Below, piece by piece: positions 11,719-26,040 of a stretch of 64,000 bases of DNA. The position numbers and the translations under genes are program-made. Location: assembly GCA_022266195.1 (NCBI GenBank), contig WHVY01000006.1, positions 62,001-126,000 of the forward strand, in the 5' to 3' direction. The notes beneath the pieces were generated by a model that was given only the letters and a program-made list of their open reading frames with translations, was not told the DNA's origin and searched no databases. The first letter of the stretch is position 1. Every line of letters begins with the position of its first letter. Source of the DNA: Tetranychus cinnabarinus. Lineage: Eukaryota > Arthropoda > Arachnida > Trombidiformes > Tetranychidae.

Positions 11719-14099
11719 AGGGTTCTTTATTGGTGTCACACTTGGTGTCAACTTCATTAGCGAAATGTTCATCTGTTGCTTTTATTGATGCAATTAAAAC
11801 CAACAGTTGCTTTGATTATTAACGAAACATCCAAATGGACAGGAAGAAGGAAGATGAATCAAGATGAAAAAGATGCGGACAAAGGTGGAGAGCTGATCAA
11901 GTATATAAATTGGTGAACCAGGAAATATATTGATTTAATTTTCTCTTTATTGCTACTTTTCAATTGATTAAACATCGGAAATTATCATTTGAAGCAAAAT
12001 TTTACTAAATTGTAATTATTCATTTAACCGTTTCTCATTATGAAAAGTCTTATTAACTAAATAAGAGTCTAATGTGAGAACAATCAACATTAATAAAGGC
12101 AACAAATTAACAGAATTATAATTAACCAATTGGTTAAAAATATCAGTGAAAACATGAAAATATCTTCTTCTTGTCCTTATTTCCTTATATTCACTGTTGT
12201 AAGTGAATATAATAAAACAATTATCATTTTAGGTTATCAACATGAAGAGAGTAAAGAAATGAAATTTAATGAACAGAATCAAAGGATAAAAGTTTAATTT
12301 AATTAATTTCATTTTCATCACTTGTCCGGTCAAGCATTACTCAATGAACATCAACCATAATTAAAAGCATAATAATCATTTTGCTTCTCATTACTCAAGA
12401 TGCGGATGGAAAAAAAAGGATAATCTCGAGAAATTTATTTCAATCTTTTAGATATGATTAGCATGGATCATCATCATGACGACTATCAAGACAATGGTGA
12501 ATATATGAGAAGCTAATTAAGGTTAACTGTCTTTCACTTTCAACTTCAATTAACCTTTTCATTGAGCAAACAACTAAAAAAGCTCAACAATTCATGTTTT
12601 GTTAATAGCATCGAGTTATGTTAATGAAAATTGGAAACGTTACATCAGCACGTTTTCACACTCTCTTTTGTGGTTGGGTGTTGGTTCATCATGCAGTGAA
12701 TCATCATAATTAAGAAAAGAGAATAAAAAATTCAATTGGAATCGCATTGAATCAACATAAAATGAAACTCGGTAAAAGCTTCTTCAAGATCAACCCCAAG
12801 CTATCAAACTTTTACAGTTGGAATCGAGAGATTTGCAGAAATGTCAATTTAACCATAAAAATAAAAGTTTTTGGATACAATTACAGCTGAAATTATATCC
12901 GTAAATCCCAAGCAATCAAAATGTTTATTGAAGGAAAAAAGTAAAATATCAGAACTCGAATTGTTTCATTTCTGACTCGCAATAAACTGATCAATAAACT
13001 TGAACCAACAAGAGCTTCTGTACTGATCTTGATATTGACAAAGGCATTTACCGCAACTTATGTGAGGTTAGGTTAAGCCATTGTATTTGTAAAGCCTCTT
13101 TAGTCTGACAAAAGGTACAATTAATTCAGTTAGCGATCCAGTTAATTTAATATGAACATCATTAAAAGACAACTAGATGGATACAAATCCATCATTTAAT
13201 CTCACTTTGAATGGAAAACTAGAATTGATGAAAAAATTGAATGAACCCAAACCAGGTATCAACATTGTAATTTGCATTTCAAGAAAAGGATGAAAACTAT
13301 TAGTGATAAACATCATTATGCAGCTTAAATAATGCCATTCATATAATTAACATTAAAAGGATCATTTCATCGGTTATGTTTTGATGGGACAAAATGGTTT
13401 TATTGAAAGGACAGTGAGTAACATCGTTTTCACCATTAACATTGGACATTGTTTGCTTCAATTGAATGATAAAGGATGCTAATGATGATGATGCTGGTGA
13501 TAATGGTGAATAAACAAGGGTGGTTCTGATAATCTTAAAGGTAAATAGAAGTGAAAAGGAAATCAATTTTTCTGGTTTCTTGGTTTCATTCATTTCCATT
13601 GTCATTTCAACATTTACTTTCACAGTAAAATCAAGTAAATACAATTGGACACAATGACATTGTTTGGTAATGAAAAGCAATATTATGAATCAATAATTGA
13701 AATCAACAGCGATTTTCACTTTCAATCAAACATTAACTTCCCATCTTTGCAGAGTCACATTCAGATTTGGAATATTAAATGGCCATGAAAATGGTTCTAA
13801 TGTTTACATGGTAAAGTGCTACTGATTAATCTGTTGAAAAGAAATGGTTAAAAATATTCATTCGCCTGAATTGAGATGAAATAATTAGGAAAATGACCTG
13901 AATAAGTTATCAGACCGATTGATTGATAACTTATTCTGAAGATAATAGCAGTTGATTGATCATCTTCATCAGTATTTTAGTTTTTAGAAAATATTAATTT
14001 TCTATTTTGTTCCATAATTTTCATGATTGATAAGTTGACTTTGAATGTATCATTAATTGCAATTAACCAATAAGCATCAAACAAGTAAATAGTTCTTAC

Positions 14100-17000
14100 C
14101 ATTTCATGTAAATTTTTCATCGATTGAAATTGTTTTCGATTCTCTTTATCATCATTTTCCTTTGATGTCGAAGATGTAACAGCATTCGATTTGGAACTAT
14201 CATCAACTGCATCTTGAGCAATTTCCCGATCAATCTCTTGTTCCAACTGAACCAACATTGGAGCAATCATTCCAATCTTACTTCCTTGTCGAGCAATCTC
14301 AAGTAAACAGAGAATAAAAGATTTCTCATTTTTCCTCAACACAAGATCATCAGTTTCGAAGAGTAGACATTCCATGATTCCCAGTTTGCGACACCAAGAA
14401 ATGAAATTGGAAACGTTATCGCGAGCATGAAAAGTTCCAGGCACAACTTCAACTCGATATGAAAGTTCCTTTTCAACTGGAATTGAACGATCGCTCTTAG
14501 GATTTGATTTAGCTTTTCTTATAACATTATTGGCATGTCTAAAAATAAAGAAACAAAAGACGAAAATGAAGTTATTATTGTATTCACTGTTATCTAAATA
14601 AACAGAGGTAAAGGTTCAGTTATTAGGTGGATTTGGGTGGCAAATGTCATTCTGTTTGTTTTATAAACTCAATTGCAATGAATGGCAAACTAAAATCATC
14701 AGTTTTTTTGTTTATTTTGTCAAGAAAGTGACCATAAATAGAAGGGCGAATCCCTCAGATTGACAGGTTACTCTGAAGGAAAAATTGACACGAAATTGAT
14801 TCAATTTTCAAGTCTTTTCAACATTTGACAATAAACACAAATAAAGGAAATATTTATTTCAAATGTTGCTCTCAATCTTTTCACCATTTACTAATTAATC
14901 AGCATTCAATTGGAAATGCAAAATGGCAATAATTATTGTTGAAAGGACGGGAAATGGATGGGCAACAATGAGAATTGTTTATGAGATGAAGCCCAAGATG
15001 AGGATAAATATGGTAAAAAAAGCATGTTCATCTTGCTTATCTTCATCACATCATCAGCAACTCTAGACGAGTAACGGCGTGAAACAGTATTTTCAAAGGG
15101 ACTTCATTTACTTTTCTTCGAACTCATTTTTTTCCATTAATAACCAGGGCGGAGTTTACTTCAGGTCATATTTAAAAAAAAAGTTATTTCTTTCTTTACT
15201 ACTCAACATGTTCCTCTTTCATCTTGAATCATCATCATCTTGACAGAGATGAGAAGAGAAGAAAGAGAATGAAAGAGAAATGAATAAACTGAGTTGGTCG
15301 GGTCTTGGGGAGTTTGGAGCAAAGAGCAGCTAAGAATAAATAAAATGTTTAAGATGAGTACAGAGAGAAGATGATGAAGACGATGAAGATGGTGAAGAGA
15401 GGGAAAGAGAGACCTTTAAAGGCAGTGAATCAAAGAGGAAGAAATGATGAAACTGAGAAAAGGAAAGAAGATATCAGAGACTTTTCTTCATCGTTTATTA
15501 TCCACTTACTCAAGATGCAGTTTAACATGCATTCGCTATTATTTTCAATTTAAATGCCGTTTGCGCCGTCAAAATCCCGCTGAGTGACAATTTGACCTCT
15601 TGTCTTTCATCTAACAAAAAGGTACTAATATTTACATTGTAAGGTCAAAGGATAGTCAAGATGAACATGATTCAGTGATAAAATGGTCAATCATCAGTTG
15701 AATCCATTTATGTTAAATCAACTTCAAATCTTTCAACATTAAATGGTAAAAGGTCCGTTTAAAAGGAACCATAATTTGAAGAAAATGAAGTTTATTATCG
15801 ATTAAAATGCAAAATTGAATCAGTTGAGGATGGATGAACAATTTGAAAAGTGAAAGCTTTTTGTGTGAAATGTTTCTTAATTTGCATTTGATTCAATTGG
15901 AATAAAAGATTCATAGGAAATGGTGATTTTGAAAAGTTGAGATTCGATTGGGAAAAGGATGAGTTTTGAAGTAACCAGAAGAGCCTTTAAATGATCATTA
16001 ATTGATTAAACCACAATTATGCCAATTTGGCAGCAATTCATGAACCAATAGTTCCAAAAGTTTTTTTCCTTCTCAATCAATCAAGTTGTAACGCTGTTCT
16101 AACTGCATTAAATACAATGGTTAAATCATTTTGTTGGATAACTGTCAATTGAGAAAGTTAATTGTCATCAAGTTTACAACAATCAAAGCTAAAGGATGAG
16201 TTAAAAGTTTTCAATTAATTAAGTGATTAACAAGGAACAGCAAAAGGTGAGGAACAAATAAAATAATAGATTCTGAGAAAAGTTGCAAATTTTTTGTTCG
16301 TCTTTTCATTTAACACCTTAAATGTAAATGAATAAAAGCATTCCAAACTATCACCCTGTTCCAAGTCTATTCGAGTTCCTATTATCATCATTATTTCATG
16401 ATTATTGATGCAAATAGAAAAAAGAAGAATGCAGAAAACAGGAAAAAACGAACTTTTCTTTTCATTTTGGTGCAACAATAAACGATGGGTTCATTAGAAT
16501 CATGAGCTTCGTTAACAATCAAAATGATTAGCACTTGAAGAATAACATAGAATTCTGAGAATCTTGATAATTGTTGTTTCCATTTATACATTTACTAAAC
16601 TCTTTCACTACTAATTTCAGTTTTTTGTTAATTTTTTATTAACTTTCTCTTCTCAGGTTGCAACTTATCCTTTGCTTTACATTGATGGTTCTTGATGGTA
16701 ATTTTATCAACCAAATTATCCATTGCATGAAACGAGGTTAAATGTAATCTTTGGGTTAAAGGTTGAACGTTTATTGCTTTTGAAAGCAGCTTTTGCGAAC
16801 AAGAAAAGGATCAAATTCAAGGTAAGCAAAGTGGTGATAATATTAGTGAATAAGGTTAGTGGAATGTAACTTTTGGTTGTGTTTTTAGTAGAAATTGATT
16901 TTTCCTGAAACGATAAAAGTTTTTTTTTGGTTTATTTACCTGCAAAGTATAACGCCAGTTTCCAGTTTCTCCATGAAATTGTCAACCGTGATATTTAAAT

Positions 17001-17211
17001 TATAAAGGGCATTTAACCATTCAGCAAGATCTTCTTTCATTGCGTAAAGATACTCTTCACTTGATTTGAATGGACGAAATGGTCGAGGCTCTAAATGACC
17101 AACTTTGCTGTTTTGTTCGTTATCCTTTGAACCAAGAGTCGAATTATTCTGGACAACAGACTGGACTTGAAGTCCCAATTGATTGGCAAGTCCCATTTCA
17201 CTTGTCATCAT
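14100..17211 (-). CDS. GAS2-like cytoskeletal linker, N-terminal calponin-homology part (partial)
   Basis: GAS2-like proteins (human GAS2L1-3, fly pigs) bind actin through a calponin-homology (CH) domain and microtubules through a C-terminal GAR domain. Exon A (17211-16940) starts at an ATG pair with an in-frame TGA upstream, and ends in phase 2 at a GTAAAT donor. Exon B (14538-14100) follows a TTTTAG acceptor and ends in phase 0 at GTAAGA. Together they encode 237 residues. The CH domain spans about residues 48-195: RPFKSSEEYLYAMKEDLAEW, then GVILCRHANNVIR, then FHARDNVSNFISWCRKLG and ETDDLVLRKNEKSF, all close to GAS2L1. A Ser/Lys/Glu-rich linker follows (about 200-237). The GAR domain was not found, so the protein continues in exons I could not place, possibly outside the window. 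If the exon B donor is not used, the frame runs about 40 more residues to a stop near 13977. Confidence 0.85.
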
Positions 17212-17295
17212 GCAAGTTGAGTCTTGGGGTCACTTTAAGCTCTATGATTGAAGCTCAACTTTCATGTGTAAACACAAATTTTTTGTAAAAGTTCA
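17212..17295 (-). other. Probable 5' UTR part of GAS2-like exon A
   Basis: A good acceptor (pyrimidines then TTCAG) on the minus strand ends just above 17295, leaving about 84 non-coding bases before the start codon. This implies at least one upstream non-coding exon. Inference from splice-site appearance only. Confidence 0.3.
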
Positions 17296-20200
17296 CTGAA
17301 GAATGATGTAAACCATTGGAACTTTGATCATCAAGATAAGGTCATAAACAAATAAACAAATAGGAAAAAACACGCAAAAATTAGAAGAGAAGAAGAAGAA
17401 AAAAGTTGCTCTAATTAATAGTTGTTGGTGGCCCAAAAGGAATGAGAAAGTCTAGTGAAGATCATCTAATATCTACTGTGACTTGATAGGCAATGGGCTT
17501 GGGACGATGAACAAGAGAGTAAAGTGAGAAGTTGGATGAAGAAGAAGAAGAGAGAGTGAAAGATGGGCGATATCGTAGACCCAAAAAAAGGAGGGTTGAG
17601 GGTAAAATAGGCAAAGGAAGATGAAGAGGGATAAAGAAGAGCTGCGAGATGAAAGAGGCTTATGTGTCTATCTTTGACTTTAGTCCATGGATATGAAGGA
17701 GAAGAAAAGGAAGAAAAAAAATTACTTGTAAAATTAGTAGTCAAGATGTTGGTTCGAGTTCACAAATTGTTGTCCATTACTGTTCATCACTGATGAGTTA
17801 AAAAGGCGATAAAAAACATTGGCCAAAGTAAAACACATAAAAACATGATATTCGTTTAAAGATGTTTCCGATTACATTTCAAGGAATCATCTTCATGTTT
17901 AACTCTTGATGATATTGAAGATGATTGTAGGCACGTTGTTGTTTCACGCTCATTGAAATGGATACTAAACTTTTTTCTTCGTTATTCCAGTTGTAATACA
18001 AAGCTGATTGAGTGAGAGTAAAAGTTTTTTGTGTGTAAGTGTGTTTACAAGCTCAGTTGATTTGTGTGGGACTGAAACTTGATAACAGTTACCTGAGTCA
18101 GTCAACGTCTTACGGTAAACTAAGAAAGTCTTTCTCACTCATTCGTTGAAGGAGGAAAATTGCGAGTTGATTAGTGAGCTGCTTTCAGTTGCTTCAACGA
18201 TGGCGATCAAGTTTATGATGATGTTGGTGATTCATTGATCTCAATATTTTCAACTTTAAATATTCTTCTATCAAGAAAATTGTTGCTCATTTGTTGCTCC
18301 CAATCCCATGGGCTTGAACCTGATGAACAAAAGGACAAAAAATCAAGATTCAAGTGTTGACAATGAGAAAAGTACAAATATTTGAAACTGCCCTTAACAT
18401 AACCATAGGAACATGTTTATATTGAACACTATTTCCGGCTCAACCTTTTCATTTACAGCATTTCATTATTTATTCTGTATTTATTTCAGTTGAAAAATTA
18501 TCAATTTCATTTCCTTTTTTCTCCTTTTTCTTTCACATTCATTCTTGCGCTGCTATCCAAGTGTCTCGGCTAATGTTTCAAATCACAATTCAAATCTCAC
18601 CCCGAGTTATCATGCTGAGAAGAGGAAAGGTTAACCATGAAAAGAAAGAAGAAGAAGAAGAAACCCAGTAATTAGGAAAGAAATGTTCATCTGAATCAAG
18701 TGTTTCTGTATCAGCATCTATTGTTAGCACATTCAGAAGTAAAGTGACCTTCAAGTGGAAAAACAAATCATCAATAATTTGCAAGGAAACTGACCTAAGG
18801 TCAATTTGTGTTAATGCATTTTACTTTGAATAGTAAAGTGAATGAAGAGAGAAGAAAAAAAAGTTTCTGGAAAAATGTTGCAAACCATGAAAATAAGTGT
18901 AACCAATGATTGAAATGATTTAAGTTACAGTTAATCAATTGATGAGTAAAACGGCGCAACATAAATCACCTAAAAAAAGTACAGGTTAATGGTGAAAAGA
19001 AAAACAGTTTTTTCTCTTCTTCAAGTTCCAATCCTGAAGGCACGTGAAGATGAACAAGAAGAGTAATAAAAAAAAGTCAAGAGAGGCTGATAGGGAAGCA
19101 AAGGAGGATGAAGGATGAAAAAACAAACTGACAAGAAGGTCGATCCCATAATTTTGTAGTCTGTGTCAACATCAACAATACCTTTACACTTGAACCAGAA
19201 TTAAATGGATGAACAAAATTCATTGAGTCGGAAAAATGTTGATAGAGTTAGAAGAGAAAAAAGTAATAATATTTATTCAATCATGAAAACTGAATGACAA
19301 TTGAATAAAGTTGGAAAAGTTGAATTAACAATTTTCTATGTCAGTTGAAATTGAATGTGAAAAGTACCTTATGCATTGAGATTATGTGATAACCAGTTAT
19401 TATTGAGAAAAGTTCACACAACATCATTTCCAGAGGCAACATTACTGAACTAATATTATTAATTATTTCAGCTCAACTCATGTGGCTAACCATTTATCTT
19501 GCATCTTTACATTTTCCCATCAACACTTTTATCTTCATCATCTGAGGATGAAAATGTTTCTAATGCATTAATGCATCTTGTTTAATGTCCTTTAAGTGCA
19601 TTCATTAAATGCTATGGATTAGAGTGAGATTATTGCAATAAGGATTAATTTACTGTTTTACCCACAAAAAAAGAGATTCATTTATTGTAATTTATTCAGT
19701 GACTTACATGCAATAATTGAAGATAAAGTTTACATTTGAAAGATGTAAACAGATAACCTTGAAAATCGGTGAATCTCCTTTAAATGGAATTTACTTTTTC
19801 TTCGTTTTCATTGAAAATTATCAGTTATCTCTTTTCAAATGATAATATTTACCTAAATGATAAGCAAGATGATACAGGTCAATCACGTTCTTCATGAAAT
19901 TCAATTCATCATTCAAAGTGATTATCATTGATGAATGAACAATATTATTTTTTACTCTGACCTGTTAACAGGCGATCATTGTCAATGTGTGCTAATTTAA
20001 TCAAAATATTATCAAATCATATCAATAAGAAGAGGTGAGTTTCAACAACAATGATAACCTCTGAGAAGATATTGTTTCATGAAAAATGGGAAAACAATAT
20101 CGACTTCATCACTTTCTATTCAAATTTAATGATAAAATCTTTTCCATCCGAATGAAAACCACAAGTTTCCATCTTGATTTACATACAATTTGCATAATTA

Positions 20201-23200
20201 CAGTTGATTTGATCATGAAAATGATCTGAATTAAATTTCATTCCAACTGTTCATTGAAAGTAATAAACTGATTGAAAATATGAATGACAGCATAACGGAT
20301 CTACAGGTTTAATTCATTGTCAGGATGAAAAGGAAGTAACAATGAAAATCCATCAACGATTATCATTATCTTTAAATTATCATCATTAGATGAGTATTTA
20401 TTTGTCTTCTTTAAACTTTGTAACAGATCTTTTTAAACACCCTTTAATCATCTTCTTCAATTGTATTTTATGGAAAAGCCATTTAGAGTTATCATGTTTC
20501 TCTGTGAAATAACGATTCACATGAAAAGGTGATTATTATGAGATGAGGAAAAAACAAGCAAGAATAAGGACAAGTCAGGGCGGAAAAGATGAAGATGATA
20601 ATGTAATGACAATGCTACTTGAGACGAGATAATCAAAATGAAAGGTTACTCAAATGGTAAAAGAAGAAAGGAAAAAAAAGGCAAAGTTGAAAGGACAAAA
20701 GGGCAAAAAAGTAACATGAAAAAATGGATTGAAGGAGGAAAAGAAACAGATGAAGAGACAAAAAATGACAAGAAAAATGAGTTGATAAAAAGTGATGAAA
20801 AAAGATGATGATGGAGATGATCATGAAAGGCACTTTGGTTAAGGCATTGATTGTGAATGAGTTAAGATGTAACCAGAGAGGTAAAGTTATCATTATCATT
20901 TTGCCCATTCTTTGTCTTTCTAACCCAAAGACTGATATTTATCTTGTTTCAATCAATACTCTAGTACAATTGATGATGAAGCAAAGAAACGAGTTTAGCT
21001 TTGCAGGTTTTTGCCCTTTTCTTGTTTCCATGTTATCTGTCAAAACGGATCAACACAAGATTATCTTAATGAACATTTTGGATGTTGCATTTGTGTGGAT
21101 AAGAGAAGAAACTTATCTAGCATTATTCAGAAATGAACATTGATTTGCAAATGAATGACAACAGGAAGAGAATCACAGAGTAAATGTAAAGTCTCCAAGG
21201 AGATGGAAGAGGGAATAAATGATAAGAACCTTTTGTCATGAATACCAAACAATATTGAAGCAAATTCAACCCAAAAATTCCAAACATTTTTCTCTTTTCT
21301 TTGCTACTTTCAGCTTCCTGTTATTGCATGAAAATTATGAGCAACAAACCCAAGTATTGTTACAAAATTGCTGTGAACCAAAAAGTGAAAAAATAGTTTT
21401 CGCCAATTTTAATCGATACAAATTGTCATCATTTGCTTTTGCATTTCTGTTTGTTTTATAAACCATTCATTTGTCATGATGATTGGAAGAGAAAATCATT
21501 TATTTTGAAAATCTGATTGCATAGAGTTTACTGATATACCAAAGATTACCTTGAATACTAATGGAGAGTGAAAAGTGAAAAGTTGAAGTTGACCAAAAAT
21601 AAATCAATAGCCTGAGGTTAAGGGTGGGCCAATTGATTGCTCAAGGTCAATGTTAGTTTTCCCTGTTGGACCAGAAACGAAAAAATGATAACCGGAAACG
21701 AAATAGGAAAAGCAAGGAACCCAAAACTGGTATCAACATACCAAAGATGTTTATTTATTTCAAGAGAAACATCAACTCAAGATAATACTGAACCCAATGA
21801 CTGATGAAGTTAATGCAACATTGAAAACGATTCAAAATATGTTTTCTGTTAATTGAATGGAAGGAACTGACCAAACTAATTGTCCACCGACATTCCAATA
21901 AACAAGTTTGATCCAATTTTTAATCGAGTTTGATGAATCTTGAACATAATTTATGGCTATTTAATGGGTGAAGCTTAACCAATCCAATTGTCATGGATGT
22001 TGATATATTAGTGATTGACTAGAAATGATTGAAATTACTATTTGGAACACACACAAACATTTCGAATGGTGAAGTTTAATTAAAACCAGAAAAGGTAAAT
22101 TTAAACAGGTTGAGTTAATTAACGAATGTAAAGGATTCTTGATTTGGTTAATCGTTTTCAAATAAATACAAGAAAATATATTGATTAGTCCAAGTTTGAA
22201 ATCATTGAAAGTTGATGATTGGAAGGAAAAATTAAATTGCAATTGAGGCGCACCGCAAGTTTGAAGTTTAATTAAATTGTTGTTTCTATTTAGACTATCA
22301 AACTAGACCAAATGAACGGATAAATTGATTGTAAATTAAAGGCAATAGTGAACAATCAGGAGTGTCTTATGAAATAAACTCAATTTGGTCAACAAGAGGT
22401 TACAATTTATTTGATTTTTGTAGTTAAAGCAAAACATGAAACTTCATTAATTAATTGTAAATCAATTGGTTGACAGATTTATGGCTTCATTAAAGATTAA
22501 CAGTTGAGTGTAAAGCAGGAAAAAACTGGACTACAGAATCGGAATGTTTTTACCTTTTTTCAGGGCATTCCAATTGAACCCAATGAAAAAAAAGAGCAAC
22601 GATTTGAGTTTAAAGGCAAATGATGAAACTGTTTTGCAAATGCATAAAAGAGGTTAGTTAATTGAATGAGAAAAGAAGAGTTTACATGAAATGACAATGA
22701 GCCAGGTAAGGATGAATTTTGTGCTCAAATAAGCTGATAATGATGAAAATAGGAATGAAAATGTTGATTAAAATGTTGGATAAACATTGATGGGAAAGAA
22801 AAGTTAATAGACAAAAATAAATATGAAAAGCAGGGGAACAATGTAACTAAATTGTGAGTGTCCACCGAATAACGGATGTCTCAATGAACGTGAGAAGATG
22901 AAGATGAACAGTTTATTCATTGATGATAATCGCCATTTCAATCTTATTGTCCTGTCTTATTCGTGGAAAAACTGAGTTCACAATTAACCGCCAATGAATG
23001 AACAATTTTTCATGTTTTTCTGTGATTGTCCAAGAGAAAGATGTTTATTGTTGTCGTTTAATTATTCACTGATTAGTTCATTGATCCATCATTTGAATAA
23101 CTGATGAAAAGGGTTGGGATCAAAATTATTTAATAACATGAACATCTTTTCCTGATTACTTGGAACAGAAGAGTAGCCAGAATCATCAGATAATTGTCGT

Positions 23201-26040
23201 TAATCATTCAATCACAACAATAGAATCTAAACTTTCACTTCTTTCCGAATATTGAAATTGAAAAAATAGGTTGGACAGTTTATCGATAATTATTATTGTA
23301 TTTATTACTATTATTACTGTTCACTATTAATGTTATCATTGTTTATTGAAATGTACCATGCAAAGGTAATAAGACTAATCAGTGAAAGCAGATCAAATCA
23401 GGTGAAACAAAAGGTTAACAGACAACTCAAATGAACCACAAAAATGAACAAAACAATGAATGATTGGTCGAGTTATGATTGAAGGGAAAGGATGAAATTG
23501 AAAATCAATTGAAACAATTGATATGAAATGGATTATCGGATGAAACTGATACTTTGTTGTCCATTGATCCGTTTACAGAGACTTTTACTTCAACAATAAA
23601 TAATGAATAGAGAAAAGAAATTCATTTTCATGCTTCCTCATATGGAAGTAAATATAATAACATGGAAATGATGGAAATGCAATTCAGTGAAACGCATTTA
23701 TAACGGAATCCATAAAAACCATTTTATACTACAGCAATAATCTCAAGAAAACCAGAAAAACAAAGTTCAAATAAAAGTAAAGAATAAAGAAATGATCGTT
23801 TCACTTTTCATGATAATCGAATAATAACTTTTGCGAAAATTCAAATTCACTTTTTATACAAAAAACAGGGAATTTTAAACTAATTCATTCCATTTTCAGA
23901 CATTTCTTTGGAATTTACAGTCAACTCTGAAGATACAAAAAATGAGACAATTTCTCGTTATTTTGCTGCAAAAATCATATCAATTTTGATTTCAATGTCG
24001 ATTGGAAAGAGTTGGTGAGAATTCGGCTTCTTAATTTGATTTGGTGATTGAAATTGGACTGAAAGTTATTTTACGTAGAAATAATTAGAAGCCTTCAATA
24101 TCGAGATTGATGCTATTGAGGTTAGTTAATTGGGTTGAGATGAAAGTAAATTGTGACAATTGAATCGATCAAATATTATCAACATAAAGTGGAGTTGACT
24201 CTGGATGGTCAATTGAGACTCAACTGGCTACAAATTAAATTAACTGTCCATCAATGAGTGATGAGATTCACTTGAATCCATGGAAACATGAAAGTGTTCA
24301 AAGATTAGTTTAAATGTTTAATCAATTTATCACTATTATTAGATACTGAGATTAGCATAAGGTCAGTGCGAGAGGTTAGTCTTGAATCTGAAAGATTATC
24401 AGGTTTTCATTCAACTATGAAACTCACTGCATGTGCTTCCATTTAACTGACATCATGTTAATTCATTTGAACAAGTAAACATTATTTGAAACTTGTGGCA
24501 GCTTCGTGTCGATAAGGTTATCTAATTGGCTTGTGTAAACTGAACAGCTAATTTTAATTTCGTGATCAAACAGTTGATTATATTAACGATTCAATTTGTA
24601 ACTTTTTATCATAAATTGTGAAGGAGATCAACTAAAAAGATTGATTTGCTTCTCAAGGAAAGAAGATGAAAAAAAGGTAAAATTATGTTAATTGTTGATG
24701 AAAGTGATGAAGTTTAATGTTATCAGATTGACGAATGTCGATGAATGATGATCATGATGATTGGAAAGAAGAAAGAAGATCCTTGAAGAGAGACAGGTAA
24801 AGGGTTTTTCCTCACTTTTTTCACCATTCGAAGGTCGACAATAATCGATATTGATAAATGACTAGAAAATGATTTAAATTTGAAGGAAACTCACATTGAA
24901 AATGAACTCAATCTGAGTTTCCATTCACATGGGATCAAGATTATTGAGTTATGAATTGAACTTGAGATTGAATGTGAATGAATGGTTGAATAGATAAACA
25001 AATTGATCGATCATCTCGGTGTTGATTTGAATGAGTGAAACCTTTAGAAGTGAGGATTTACAGTTTAGTTGGTATTAACTGAGGATAAACAGGAAAGAAA
25101 TGGATTACAAATGAACAAGTCAATGAACAAATTTGAATTGCTTGTAATGATCAGACAATTGACTAACAATGGAATAGAGGAAAACATCTGAGACTTTTTG
25201 GTTCATGTTAATGTTGGAATAAACTGAGTGAGATATTGCAAGTTAATCCAGTTGATAGTTGCTCTCATATTTGATGAGCTTTTGCGTGAGTAAATGAATG
25301 AAGAAAGACAATGAGAATAACAATCGATGAAGAAACTAACATAGAAAGAGGTCAGAATCAGACGAAGAACGATTCTGGCTGTTTGAAAGTAATCATGAAG
25401 CAAACTCAGGTATGAAAATGGGTTTAATTTTGTTACTCAGGGTGTTGTCTGGATTGACTTCAGTTCTGTCCACTTTCCAAATGATTGGATTCATTGAAAG
25501 AAGAAGGTTGAAAAAGTAAAAGCAAATGTTCAATTGATCAAAATTATCATTGAAAGAGGCAATAAAATGCGAGATTGAGGCTCAAAAATAGCATCGTAAT
25601 TAATCAAAGGCTAAAGTAAATTCGAGCAACGATTCTTACCTCAACGTTGAGAAATAATGTGATGAGTCTGTTGATGACAAATGAAAGTGAAGACAAAATG
25701 ATGCAGTTAACATAAGATGAATTTATTGTTGAATGGCGGCGAATGTCCAAGGATATCCAATAAAATGTGAAGTGGTTAACATTGAAATCTGAATACAGAC
25801 TGAGAAAAGGTAAACATTATTTTCAGATGAAGTTTGTTGTGATTATTTGATTACAAATGAATGATGAAAAAAGATATTGAAACAGAGAGAAAAGGCGAAA
25901 GACTGAGAGAGCGGGAAAAGAGAGTTGACGGTTGGCCATTGAGAGACTCACGGTTCAGGTTAAAATGGTACTCATTGAAGCAGTAAGTCCGTTAATATTC
26001 AAAAGAGTCGATATAAAATGCAGGAGAAAAGAGGAAACCT
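17296..26040. other. Gene-poor region with simple A/T- and GA-rich sequence
   Basis: No exon with family resemblance was found on either strand. The region holds scattered GAA/GAG runs (around 17390, 17540, 18650 and 20690), which produce spurious Lys/Glu- or Ser/Phe-rich open frames. A possible 5' UTR exon of the GAS2-like gene lies at 18093-18230. Nothing else could be supported. Confidence 0.5.
18093..18230 (-). promoter_or_regulatory. Candidate first (non-coding) exon and promoter of the GAS2-like gene
   Basis: On the minus strand this less A+T-rich stretch ends in a donor, CTCAG followed by GTAACTG, at 18093. It lies about 0.8 kb above an acceptor that would join it to exon A (17295). 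A sequence containing GCCATCG lies near its upper end, loosely like the GCCAT core found at some animal start sites. The upper boundary is a guess. Confidence 0.25.

Larger units (their letters stand above)
4875..14099. other. Long gene-poor, A+T-rich region
   Basis: About 9 kb without a recognisable exon. Open frames here are short, most lack an ATG, and their translations are low in complexity. It contains a CAT/CAC microsatellite (7378-7416) and a perfect 12-bp hairpin (11675-11718). Downstream exons of the GAS2-like gene, including its GAR domain, would be expected here on the minus strand, but I could not find the conserved Gly-Gly-Gly-Trp-Asp block. Part of this region may therefore be intron or regulatory DNA of that gene. 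Confidence 0.5.

Noticed and set aside
11621..11803. Minus-strand 60-codon frame with fairly protein-like composition (ends KVPTVNQQ)
   Set aside because: It has no ATG at its start and no good acceptor in a phase compatible with GAS2-like exon B, and I recognise no family. It overlaps the small hairpin. It could be a missed exon, but it is not supported.
12461..12485. Minus-strand HDDDPC, resembling the HDPC end of a GAR domain
   Set aside because: The preceding codons show none of the Gly-Gly-Gly-Trp-Asp block, and a stop follows at once. It comes from a run of ATC/ATG triplets.
13339..13680. 113-codon minus-strand frame
   Set aside because: Starts with a non-ATG codon and is low in complexity. 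No acceptor links it to the GAS2-like gene and it carries no GAR motif.
17745..17770. GGTTCGAGTTC, resembling a tRNA T-arm
   Set aside because: No acceptor stem, D-arm or anticodon arm could be built around it.
20633..20908. Phe/Leu/Ser-rich minus-strand frame that could look like a membrane protein
   Set aside because: It is the complement of a GA-rich simple-sequence tract and has no exon context.
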